A stretch of DNA of 64,000 nt from Thinopyrum elongatum (taxonomy: Eukaryota; Streptophyta; Magnoliopsida; Poales; Poaceae): assembly GCA_011799875.1 (NCBI GenBank), contig CM022301.1, positions 17,733,927-17,797,926 on the forward strand. Reading direction: 5' to 3'. Shown here in pieces: positions 45,407 through 56,013 of this stretch. Positions within the stretch are counted from its first letter, which is position 1; every line of letters begins with the position of its first letter. The position numbers and the translations under genes were made by a program. The notes under the pieces are model-generated. The model worked only from the letters and a program-made list of their open reading frames with translations. It was not told where the DNA came from and made no database searches.

Positions 45407-46684
45407 TTGGTTAAAGATCTCTTGGTTGATAATATGGATGGGCATGTTATTTATTTCTGTGATGAAGCTGCTAGAATTGCTAAACCCGATGAAAAAGATA
45501 AACATAGACCTGTTGTTGGCATGCCTGTTGTCTCTGCTAAAATAGGAGATCATTGTTATCATGGCTTGTGTGATTTGGGTGCTAGTGTGAGTGCAATTCC
45601 CTTTACTTTATACCAAGAAATTATGAATGATATTGCACCTGCTGAAATAGAAGATATTGATGTTACTATTAAGCTTGCTAATAGAGATACTATCTCACCA
45701 ATTGGGATTGTTAGAGATGTTGAAGTCTTGTGTGGGAAAATAAAATACCCTACTAATTTTCTAGTTCTTGGTTCCCCACAAGATGATTTTTGTCCCATTA
45801 TATTTGGTAGACCGTTCTTGAACACTGTTAATGCTAAAATAGATTGTGAGAAAGAAACTGTTAGTGTAAGTTTTGGGGATGTGTCTCCTGAGTTTAATTT
45901 CTCCAAATTTCGTAAACAACCCCATGATAAAGAATTGCCTAATAAAGATGAAATTATTGGTCTTGCTTCTATTGCCGTGCCTCCTACTGATCCTTTAGAA
46001 CAATATTTGCTAGACCACGAAAACGATGTGTTCATGAATGAAAGAAATGAAATAGATGAGATATTCTTTAAACAAATGCCTGTTTTGAAACACAATTTAC
46101 CTGTTGAGGCTCTTGGAGATCCTCTACCACCCAAGAGTGATGCTGTGTTCGATCTTAAACAATTACCTGATACTATGAAATATGCTTATCTCGATGAGAA
46201 TAAGATATATCATGTTATTATTAGTGCTAACCTTTCAGAGCATGAAGAAAAGAAATTATTGAAAACTCTGAGGAAGCACCGTGCCGCTACTGGATATACT
46301 CTGGATGATCTTAAGGGCATTAGTCCCACTCTATGTCAGCACAAAATAAATATGAAACCTGATGCTAAACCAGTTGTTGATCACCAACGATGGTTGAATC
46401 CGAAGATGAAACAAGTGGTAAGGAATGAAATACTAAAGCTTCTGGAAGCAGGTATAATTTATCCTATTGCTGATAGTAGATGGGTAAGTTATGTTCATTA
46501 TCTCCCTAAGAAGGGAGGTATTACTGTTGTTCCTAATGATAAAAATGAATTGATTCCGCAAAGAATTGTCACATGTTATAGAATGGTAATTGATTTTAGA
46601 AAATTAAATAAAGCTACTAGGAAAGATCATTATCCTCTGCCATTCATTGATCAAATGCTAGAAAGACTATCAAAACATACATAA
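45407..46684 (+). pseudogene. H protease and N-terminal reverse transcriptase
   Basis: A 425-aa frame. The aspartic protease active site appears as CDLGASVSAIP (residues ~55-65), with Leu in place of the more usual Thr/Ser. ILGRPF-type flap sequence follows (IIFGRPFL). The RT N-terminus is at the end: WVSYVHYLPKKGG and [24 protein letters not shown] at 46682-46684 and a frameshift near 46713 break it just before the RT palm. Confidence 0.8.
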
Positions 46685-46725
46685 TTCTGCTTTCTAGATG
46701 GTTATTCTGGTTTTCCCAAATACCT

Positions 46726-47820
46726 GTGTCACAAGAGGATCAAGAAAAAACTACTTTTACATGCCCTTTTGGTACCTTTGCTTATAGACGTATGACTTTT
46801 GGTTTATGCAATGCACCTGCTACCTTTCAAAGATGTATGACTGCTATATTCTCTGACTTTTGTGAAAAGATTGTTGAGGTTTTTATGGATGATTTCTCCG
46901 TTTACGGAACTTCTTTTGATGATTGCTTAAGCAACCTTGATCGAGTTTTGCAGAGATGTGAAGAAACTAATCTTGTCTTGAATTGGGAGAAGTGCCACTT
47001 TATGGTTAATGAAAGTATTGTCTTGGGGCATAAAATCTCTGAAAGAGGTATTGAAGTTGATAAAGCTAAAGTTGATGCTATTGAAAAAATGTCGTGTCCT
47101 AAAGATATCAAAGGTATAAGAAGTTTCCTTGGTCATGCTGGTTTCTATAGGAGATTTATTAAAGACTTCTCTAAAATTTCTAGGCCTCTTACTAATCTCT
47201 TGCAAAAAGATGTTCCATTCGTTTTTGATGATGATTGTGTAGAAGCATTTGAAATTCTTAAGAAAGCCTTAATTTCTACACCTATTGTTCAACCACCTGA
47301 TTGGAACCTACCCTTTGAAATTTTGTGTGATGCTAGCGATTATGCTGTTGGTGTTGTTCTAGGACAAAGAGTCGATAAGAAATTAAATGTTATCCATTAT
47401 GCTAGTAAAACTCTAGACATTGCTCAAAGAAATTATGCTACTACTGAAAAGGAATTTTTAGCAGTTGTATTTGCTTGTGATAAGTTCAGATCTTATATTG
47501 TTGATTCTAAAGTAACTGTTCACACTGATCATGCTGCTATTAAATATCTTATGGAAAAGAAAGATGCTAAACCTAGACTTATTAGGTGGGTTCTTCTGCT
47601 ACAAGAATTTGATTTACATATTATTGATAGAAAGGGAGCTGAGAACCCCGCAGTAGACAACTTGTCTAGGTTAGAAAATATTCTTGATGACCCACTACCT
47701 ATTGATGATAGCTTTCCTGATGAACAATTAGCTGTCATAAATGCTTCTCGTAGCACTCCATGGTATGCAGACTATGCTAATTATATTGCTGCTAAATTTA
47801 TACCACCTAGTTTCACATAG
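46726..47820 (+). pseudogene. H reverse transcriptase palm and RNase H
   Basis: A 364-aa frame: [20 protein letters not shown], catalytic FMDDFSVYG (YxDD equivalent), [13 protein letters not shown], then RNase H with [13 protein letters not shown] and TDHAAIKYL. It ends at an in-frame TAG (47818-47820); the same frame stays open into the integrase, so this is a single nonsense change. Confidence 0.85.
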
Positions 47821-48771
47821 CAACAAAAGAAAAAGTTTTTCTATGATTTAAGACATTACTTCTGGGATGACCCACACCTTTATAAAGGAGTAGATGGTGT
47901 TATTAGGCGTTGTGTACTTGAGCATGAACAGGAACAGATCCTACGCAAGTGTCACTCCGAGTCCTACGGAGGACACCAAGACGGTGATAGAACTGCACAC
48001 AAGGTATTACAATCTGGTTTTTATTGGCCTACTCTTTTTAAGGATGCTCGTAAGTTTGTCTTGTCTTGTGATGAATGTCAAAGAATTGGTAATATTAGTA
48101 GACGTCAGGAAATGCCTATGAATTATTCACTTGTTATTGAACCATTTGATGTTTGGGGATTTGATTATATGGGACCTTTTCCTTCCTCCAATGGGTATAC
48201 ACATATTTTGGTTGCTGTTGGTTATGTTACTAAGTGGGTAGAATCTATTCCAACTAGTAGTGCTGATCATAACACCTCCATTAAAATGCTTAAAGAAGTT
48301 ATTTTCCCGAGGTTTGGAGTCCCTAGATATTTAATGACTAATGGTGGTTCACACTTTATTCATGGTGCTTTCCGTAAATTGCTTGCTAAGTATGATGTTA
48401 ACCATAGAATTGCATCTCCTTATCATCCTCAGTCTAGTGGTCAAGTAGAATTGAGTACTAGAGAAATAAAATTGATCTTGCAAAAGACTGTTAATAGATC
48501 TCAAAAGAATTGGTCTAAGAAACTTGATGATGCATTATTGGCTTATAGAACTGCTTATAAGAACCCTATGGGTATGTCTCCATATAAAATGGTTTATGGA
48601 AAAGCATGTCACTTACCTCTTGAACTAGAACATAAAGCTTATTGGGCAATTAAAGAGCTCAACTATGATTTCAAACTTGCCGTTGAGAATAGGTTATTCG
48701 ACATTAGCTCACTCGACGAATGGAGAACCCTAGCCTATGAGAATGCCAAGCCGTTTAAAGAAAAAAGTTAA
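47821..48771 (+). pseudogene. H integrase
   Basis: Same frame as the RNase H. An H2C2 zinc-binding region (HSESYGGH...CDECQ) is followed by the core domain: the first Asp in GFDYMGPF, and the Glu in [13 protein letters not shown]. At the position of the second catalytic Asp the sequence reads MTNGGSHF (48340-48342 = AAT, Asn). A frameshift ends the frame at 48771; out-of-frame C-terminal integrase sequence (VGDHILL, WEGPYII) continues to about 49100. Confidence 0.85.
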
Positions 48772-49376
48772 AATATGGCATGACAAAAGAATACAAAAGC
48801 GTGAATTCAATGTAGGTGACCATATCTTGCTATAAAATTCTCGTTTAAGATTTTTTGCTGGAAATCTTCTCTCTAAATGGGAAGGGCCTTACATTATCGA
48901 GGAAGTTTATCGCTCCAGCGCCATCAAAATCAACAATGTCGAAGGCACTAACCCGAAGGTGGTAAACGGGCAAAGAATCAAACATTATATCTCAGGTACT
49001 CCCATAAATGTTGAAACCAATATTATTAATACCATAACACAGGAGGAGTACATAAGGGAAACTTTCCAGAACATTCCAGACCTCCAAAAGGGAATAGGTA
49101 TGTGATACGATAACTAGACCGACTCCAAAACTTTCCCAAAAGCAATTTTACTCCGTTTTGTAATATTTAAAAAATTAGGAAAATAAAAAGTAGTCCGAAA
49201 AGTGCACGAGGAGGCGACAAGCCTTGGGGGCGCGCCTCCCAGGCTTGTGGCCACCTCGTGTGCCCTCCGGACTCCGTTTTCTTGCAGTATACTTCTCTTG
49301 GTCGGTAAAAATTCATTATATAATCTCCCTAAGGTTTTGACCACTGTATCGCAGATAAATCCTCTGTTCTTGTTTT

Positions 49377-49601
49377 GTGCTGTTTTCTGTCAGATCTGAA
49401 AATGTGGCATCCCACGATTCGGAAGGAGAGAGCTATGTCATTGATTATATTGCAAACCCAAAGGTCTGTGGGGAGGTGGATCATTTCGATTGGACCACAG
49501 AAGAGGAGGAAGACTTCGACATGGGGGAAATAAGGGATGACAGCTCTAATGAAGATGAAGATCCACTACCTCAACCTGGAGATATGCACGTGGAATTCTA
49601 G
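49377..49601 (+). other. Short acidic ORF downstream of H pol
   Basis: 74 aa with a HDSEGESYVIDYIANP start, an acidic middle (TTEEEEDFDMGE) and EDEDPLPQPG. A following coiled-coil-like segment (ILKLELDNDDL...LRRKLEKK, 49679-49750) lies beyond the stop. It occupies the place where Athila elements carry a third ORF, but no envelope-like membrane segments are seen. Confidence 0.4.
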
Positions 49602-49799
49602 AAGTCAAGCCTTCCTAAGGTCCCGTCTATCTCATCCCGTTTTCTGCAGGAAAGTAAGGCGACATTATACAAAAGGATATTGAAGCTTGAGCTTGACAAC
49701 GATGATCTAAGTGAGGATAATTTTAGCCTCAGACGCAAGCTGGAGAAGAAGAATGCAACTCCGTCATCACCACCTCTGAAGAAGGAGACTTGAGTACAT

Positions 49800-51363
49800 G
49801 GGTATGGGCATTCCCCTTGGCTTGTGCCGAGCTTGGGGGAGGTTCCCCTGTATCGTATCACCATCACATCTTTACCTTTATCATTTTTCTTTGTTCGATC
49901 CTTTTGGTTATATCTTAGTTTAGTAGAATAAAGTTTTTAGTATGATCTAGCTTTGAGTTTTGCTTTGTGTTCCCTCTATGTAATCGAGTCCGAGAGTTAT
50001 ATAATAAATATTTGTTTTGAGTTGAGGGCTTTGCTTTCTTGCTATGATCTTCAGAAAAATAAAAAAAAGAGGTAGATAAAAGAAATAAAAAGTTTATATA
50101 ATAATCTTATGGGAAGTGATGACTTCACATATAAGAGGTATGTCGTATAAAATTTGTTGGGAGTTGACAAATATAGTTTTGTTCATTGTTGCAATTAATA
50201 GGAAGTAATAAAGAAAGAGAGGTCTCACATATAAGAAGTATCTCAAGTATAGTTTTGTGATTGTGAGCACTCATTAAAATATTATATGCTAAAAAGTTGA
50301 TGTTGGACAAGGAAGACAACATAATAGGTTATGTTTCCTTATATCCGAATAGAAGTTATATTGGCATGGATCCTCCAACATGTTTAGCTTGCTTCTCATC
50401 CTATGCTAGCCAAAATCTTTTTGCACCAAGTAGAGATACTACTTGTGCATCCAAAATTCCTTAACCCAGTTTTGCCATGAGAGTCCACCATACCTACCTA
50501 TGGATTGAGTAAGATCCTTCAAGTAAGTTGTCATCGGTGCAAGCAATAAAAATTGCTCTCTTAATATGTATGATCTTTTATTGTGAGGAAAATAAGCTTT
50601 ATACGAACTTGTGATATGGAAGAAATAAAAGCGATGGACTGCATAATAAAGTTCTCTATCACAAGCTTGTGATATAAAGTGACGTTCTTTTGCATTAAGA
50701 TTTTGTGCATCCAACCATAAAAGCGCGTAACAACCTCTACTTCCCTCTGCGAAGGGCCTATCTTTTATTTTACTTCCTACCCTTATACAAGAGTCATGGT
50801 GATCATCACATCTTCTTTTTATGCTTTTCCTTTTTGGCAAGCACTATATGTTGGGGAAGATCCAGATATATATATATATATATCCACTCAGATGTAGATA
50901 TTCATAAACTATTATTGTTGACGTTACCCTTGAGGTAAAAGGTTGGGAGGAAAAGTTATAAGCCCCTATCTTTCTCTGTGTCCGATTGAGGCTTTGATCT
51001 AATAAGTATCGCGTGAGTGTTAGCAATTACAAAAAACTAAAAGATGGTTGAGTATGTGGACTTGCTATATGAAAGCTCTTACATTGACTCTTTCTGATGT
51101 TATATAAATTGCAATTCTTTCAATGACCAAGATCATAGTTTGTTGGTTTTCAATAAAGTTTTTGATTCATACTTTACCTTGTGAACGAATTGTTACTTTA
51201 GCATAAGAAATTATATGACAATATATGTTGCTGTTCTAGAGATGATCGTGATGCCCTCATGTCCGTATTTTATTTTATCGACACTTGTATCTCTAAACAT
51301 GTGGACATGATTCTCGATTTCGGCTTTCGCTTGAGGACAAGCAAGGTCTAAGCTTGGGGGAGT
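49800..51363 (+). other. H 3' internal region and polypurine tract
   Basis: Mostly AT-rich with an AT microsatellite at about 50863-50882. An antisense ORF lies at 50439-50840. It ends with AAGCTTGGGGGAG (51351-51363), the polypurine tract next to the 3' LTR. Confidence 0.7.
50439..50840 (-). CDS. Antisense 133-aa ORF in H
   Basis: Opens MPKRKSIKRRCDDHHDSC with a basic start, and contains CYALLWLDAQNLNAKERHFI and HRFYFFHITSSYKAYF. The composition is protein-like rather than low-complexity. It lies between pol and the 3' LTR in antisense. Antisense accessory ORFs are known in this position in some plant gypsy elements (for example Grande). No family is recognised, and expression is unproven. 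Confidence 0.35.
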   Translation of the reverse strand: MPKRKSIKRRCDDHHDSCIRVGSKIKDRPFAEGSRGCYALLWLDAQNLNAKERHFISQACDRELYYAVHRFYFFHITSSYKAYFPHNKRSYILREQFLLLAPMTTYLKDLTQSIGRYGGLSWQNWVKEFWMHK

Positions 51364-52889
51364 TGATACGTCTATTTTGCATCATGCTTTTATGTTGATA
51401 TTTATTGCATTATGGGTTGTTATTTCACATTATGGTACAATACTTATGCCTTTTCTCTCTTATTTTACAAGGTTTACACAAAGAGGGAGAATGCCGGCAG
51501 CTGGAATTCTGGACTGGAAAGGAGCAAATCTGAGACACCTATTCTGCACAACTCCAAAAGTCCTAAAAATTTACAGAGAATTATTTTGGAATATATGAGA
51601 ATTATTGGGCGAAGAAAATACCAGAGTGGGCCCACCAGGTGGCCACAAGCCTGGGGTGCGCGCCCTACCCCCCAAGGCGCGCACCTAGGGCTTGTGGGCC
51701 CCCTGGCAGGTCTCCGGTGCCCATCTTCTGCTATATGGAGGGTTTTTTACCTGGAAAAAAAATCATAAGAGAGCTTTCGGGATGAAGCACCGCCGTCTCA
51801 AGGCAGAACCTGGGCAGAAGCAATCTAGGGCTCTGGCGGAGCGATTATGCAGGTGAAACTTCCCTCTGGGAGGGGGATATCGAAGCCATCGTCATCACCA
51901 ACGATCCTCTCATCGAGAGGGGGTCAATCTCCATCAACATCTTCACCAGCACCATCTCCTCTCAAACCCTAGTTCATCTCTTGTATTCAATCTTTGTCCC
52001 AACACCTCAGATTGGTACCTGTGGGTTGCTAGTAGTGTTGATTACTCCTTGTAGTTGATGCTAGTTGGTTTATTCGGTGGAAAATCATATGTTCAGATCC
52101 TTAATGATAGTCAATACCCCTCTAATCTTGAACATGAATATGCTTTGTGAGTAGTTACGTTTGTTCCTGAGGACATGGGAGAAGTCTTGTTATAAGTAAT
52201 CATGTGAATTTGGTATTCGTTTGATATTTTGATGAGATGTATGTTGTCTTTCCTCTAGTGGTGTTATGTGAACATCGACTACATGAAACTTCACCATGAT
52301 TTGGGCCTACGGGAAGGCATTGGGAAGTAATAAGTAGATGACGGGTTGGTAGAGTGACAGAAGCTTAAACCCTAGTTTATGCGTTGCTTTGTAAGGGGCT
52401 GATTTGGATCCACATGTTTCATGCTATGGTTAGATTTATGTTAACTCTTCTTTCATAGTTGCGGATGCTTGCAAGAGGGGTTAATCATAAGTGGGAGGCT
52501 TGTTCAAGTAAGGACAGGACCCAAGCATTGGTCCACCCACATATCAAATTATCAAAGTAACGGACGCGAATCATATGAGCATGATGAAAACTAACTTGAC
52601 AATAATTCCCATGTGTCCTCGGGAGCGCTTTGCTTTATATAAGAGTTCGTCCAGGCTTATCCTTTCCTACGAAAAGGATTGGGCCACCTTGTTGCACCTT
52701 TGTTACATTTGTTACTTGTTACCCATTACAAATTATCTTATCACAAAACTATCTGTTGCCGATAATTTCAGTGCTTGCAGAAAATACCTTGCTGAAAACC
52801 GCTTGTCATTTCCTTCTGCTCCTCGTTGGGTTCGACACTCTTACTTATTGAAAGGACTACGATAGATCTGCTATAATTGTGGGTCATCA
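51364..52889 (+). repeat. Element H 3' LTR (1526 bp)
   Basis: Collinear with the 5' LTR apart from scattered substitutions and small indels. Followed by TSD CCTCC. Confidence 0.92.
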
Positions 52890-53506
52890 CCTCCGTGAAC
52901 ATGAATGCCTACGCCAACAAGCTAATGAACCTCCGGTCCAAGAGCAAGGTCCAATACGCCAAGATCGAGAAGAACAACAAGATGGTGACGCCCTTTGACA
53001 TGAGCAACAACGTTGTGAGGAACAAGCCCTTGAAGCCCAACATGCTCTACGGGAATCCACTAAAGCCATCAACGAGCACAACCGCCAAGTACGTCTACAA
53101 GAAGAGGCCCTCCGCCGGGAGCGACAAGAAGAAGCCGCACGCCTTGAGGAGCGCCACGAGATGAGGAACCGTGCAAGAATTCCACACCCTCAACGTCAAG
53201 CTAATCAAGCGGAGCACGTGGAGCAAGCGGTTCAAGACCCTCCTCCATGGCAAGAGTGTCATCACAATCACAATCGTCCCAACCATAATGACGAGCAACG
53301 CTACGGCAAGCTCAAGTTCACCATGCCCAAGTTCTCCGGAAGCAATGACCCCGAAGACTACCTTTCATGGGCATTGAAGGTTGACAAGATCCTCCGTTTG
53401 CACAACTATGAAGAAGAAAAGAAGATCGCCATGGCATCGCCTGAGTTCCAAGACTATGTCCTCATTTGGTGGGAGCAAGTCATTGAGCGGTGAGAAGCAA
53501 AAGGTG

Positions 53507-55270
53507 TGAAGGAAATATGCCCTAGAGGCAATAATAAAGTTGTTGTTTATATTTCCTTATATCATGATAAATGTTTATTATTCATGCTAGAATTGTATTA
53601 ACCGAAAACTTGATATATGTGTGGATACATAGACAAAACACCGAGTCCCTAGTAAGCCTCTACTAGACTAGCTCGTTAATCAAAGATGGTTAAGTTTCCT
53701 AACCATAGACATGTGTCTTCATTTGATGAACGGGATCACATCATTAGGAGAATGATGTGATGGACATGACCCATCCGTTAGCTTAGCATAATGATCATTC
53801 AGTTTTATTGCTACTGCTTTCTTCATGTCAAATACATATTCCTTCGACTATGAGATTATGCAACTCCCGAATACCGGAGGAATGCCTTGTGTGCTATCAA
53901 ACGTCACAATGTAACTGGGTGATTATAAAGATGCTCTACAGGTATCTCCGAAGGTGTCTGTTGGGTTGGCATAGATCGAGATTAGGATTTGTCACTCCGA
54001 GTATCGGAGAGGTATCTCTGGGCCCTCTTGGTAATGCACATCATAAGAAGCCTTGCAAGCAATGTGACTAATGAGTTAGTTGCGGGATCATGCATTACGG
54101 AATGAGTAAAGAGACTTGTCGGTAACGAGATTGAACTAGGTATGAAGATACCGACGATCGAATCTCTGGCAAGTAACATACCGATGACAAAGGGAATAAC
54201 GTATGTTGTCATTACGGTACGACCAATAAAGATCTTCGTAAAATATGTGGGAACCAATATGAGCATCCAGGTTCCACTGTTGGTTATTGACCAGAGAGGT
54301 GTCTCGGTCATGTCTACATAGTTCTCGAACCCGTAGGGTCCGCACGCTTAACGTTCGATGACGATTTTATATTATATGAGTTATGTGATTTGGTGACCGA
54401 ATGTTGTTCGGAGTCCCGGATGAGATTACGGACATGAAAAGGAGTCTCGAAATGGTCGAGAGGTAAATATTCATATATAGGACGATGATATTCAGACACC
54501 GGAAGTGTTCCGGGGGTACCAGGTACATATCGGGTCACTAGAAGGGGTTCCGGGCAGCCCCCGGCAAAGATATGGGCCTAATGGGCCAAGAGGGGAAACG
54601 CAGCAGCCAGCATGGGCTACAGCGCCCCCCATATAGGCCGAATAGGAAGGGGAAGGAAAGAGGGGAAGAGAGAAAGGAAGGGGAGGGATTCGGCCTCCCC
54701 CTTCCTTCTCTCCTCCCTCCTCCTTCCTTTCCCCTCCGAAAAATATGGTAGGGCGGGGGGCGAATTGGACTAGGCCCCCAATTAGGATTCCTCCTACTTG
54801 GGGTGCCCCATGGCTGTCCCCCTCCCCCTCCCACCTATATATATGTGGGGATGGGGCGCCTAGAACACACACCAACAATTGTTAGCCGTGTGCGGCGCCC
54901 CCCTCCACAATTTACGCCTCCGGTCATATTCACGTAGTGCTTAGGCGAAGCCCTGCGCGGATCACTTCACCATCACCGTCACCACGCCATCGTGCTGACG
55001 GAACTCTCCCTCGACACTTTGCTGGATCAAGAGTTCGAGGGACATCATCGAGCTGAACGTGTGCAGAACTCGGAGGTGCCATACGTTCGGTGCTTGATTG
55101 GTCGGAACGAGAAGAAGTTCGACTACATCAACCGCGTTGTCAAACGCTTCCGCTTTCGGTCTGTGAGGGTACGTAGACACACTCTCCCCCTCTCGTTGCT
55201 ATGCTTCTCCTAGATAGATCTTGCATGAGCGTAGGAATTTTTTTGAAATTGCATGCTACGTTCCCCATCA
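53507..55270 (+). repeat. Element E 5' LTR (1764 bp)
   Basis: Collinear with minus-strand LTR C. A TATA box CTATATATATGTGG lies at 54835-54848. Confidence 0.9.
54835..54848 (+). promoter_or_regulatory. E LTR TATA box
   Basis: CTATATATATGTGG is shared with the C LTR (minus strand, about 16524-16533). Confidence 0.65.
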
Positions 55271-55287
55271 GTGGCATCCGAGCCAGG
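55271..55287 (+). other. Primer binding site region of E
   Basis: GTGGCATCCGAGCCAGG directly follows the LTR. It is a variant of the tRNA-iMet-type site, and C carries a near-identical version (minus strand, ending at 16097). Confidence 0.7.
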
Positions 55288-56013
55288 TCTATGCGTAGAT
55301 GATATGCACGAGTAGAACACAAAGAGTTGTGGGCGGTGATAGTCATACTACTTACCACCAACATCTTATTTTGATTCGGCGGTATTGTTGGATGAAGTGG
55401 ACTGGACCAACCTTACATGACCACGTTCATGAGACCGGTTCCACCTACAGACATGCAACTAGTTTTGCATAAAGGTGGCTGGCGGGTGTCTGTTTCTCCA
55501 ACTTTAGTTGAATCGAATTTGACTACGGCCGGTCCTTGTTGAAGGTTAAAACAGCAAACTTGATGAAACATCGTTGTGGTTTTGATGCGTAGGTAAGAAC
55601 GGTTCTTGCTAGAAGCCCGTAGCAGCCACGTAAAACTTGCAACAACAAAGTAGAGGACGTCTAACTTGTTTTTGCAGGGCATGTTGTGATGTGATATGGT
55701 CAAGACATGATGTGATATACGTTGTTGTATGAGATGATCATGTTTTGTAAAAGTTATCGGCAACTAGCAGGAGCCTTATGGTTGTCGCTTTATTTTATGA
55801 AATGCAAACGCCATGTAATTGCTTTAATTTATCTCTATGCGTTAGCGATAGTTGTAGAAGCAATAGTTGGCGAGACGACCACGACGCAACGATGGAGATC
55901 AAGGTGTCGAGCCGGTGACGATGGAGATCATGACGGTGCTTTGGAGATGGAGATCAAAAGCACAAGATGATGATGGCCATATCATGTCACATATTTTGAT
56001 TGCATGTGATGTT

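Larger units (their letters stand above)
42772..52889 (+). mobile_element. Element H: complete Athila-type gypsy (Sabrina/WHAM-like), TSD CCTCC
   Basis: Both LTRs begin TGATACGTC and end GGGTCATCA (42772-44293, 51364-52889), flanked by CCTCC at 42767-42771 and 52890-52894. It has a tRNA-Asp primer site (44305), gag, protease, RT, RNase H and integrase in the usual gypsy order, then a long 3' region ending in AAGCTTGGGGGAG. Coding regions carry several stops and frameshifts, so it is probably non-functional. The family name is inferred from memory of LTR sequence style and should be confirmed. Confidence 0.92.
42354..53493 (+). pseudogene. Gypsy gag pseudogene of G, split by element H
   Basis: The left part runs from ATG 42354 with in-frame stops at 42528 and 42759. 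The right part resumes in the same frame after H and one CCTCC are removed (LREHECLRQQ from 52890), with a stop at 52996, and ends at 53491-53493. The right part has a Gln/Glu/Arg-rich, coiled-coil-like stretch, then the core KLKFTMPKFSGSNDPEDYL, ALKVDKILRLHNYEEEKK and WWEQV, which is the Retrotrans_gag core of grass gypsy elements. The gag is cut by the terminal stop 13 bp before element E. Confidence 0.7.
40785..53506 (+). mobile_element. Element G: gypsy fragment (leader and gag), split by H, cut by E
   Basis: Consists of 40785-42771 and 52890-53506. It has a primer-site-like TTGGTATCATGAGCC at 40803, a long leader, and a gag pseudogene that runs in one frame across the H insertion. No 5' LTR precedes the primer-like site; the LINE fragment abuts instead, so the 5' end looks deleted. 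The rest of G lies beyond element E, outside the window. Confidence 0.65.

Noticed and set aside
45559..46134. 191-aa ORF antisense to H protease
   Set aside because: Shadow of the protease/RT frame with no domain.
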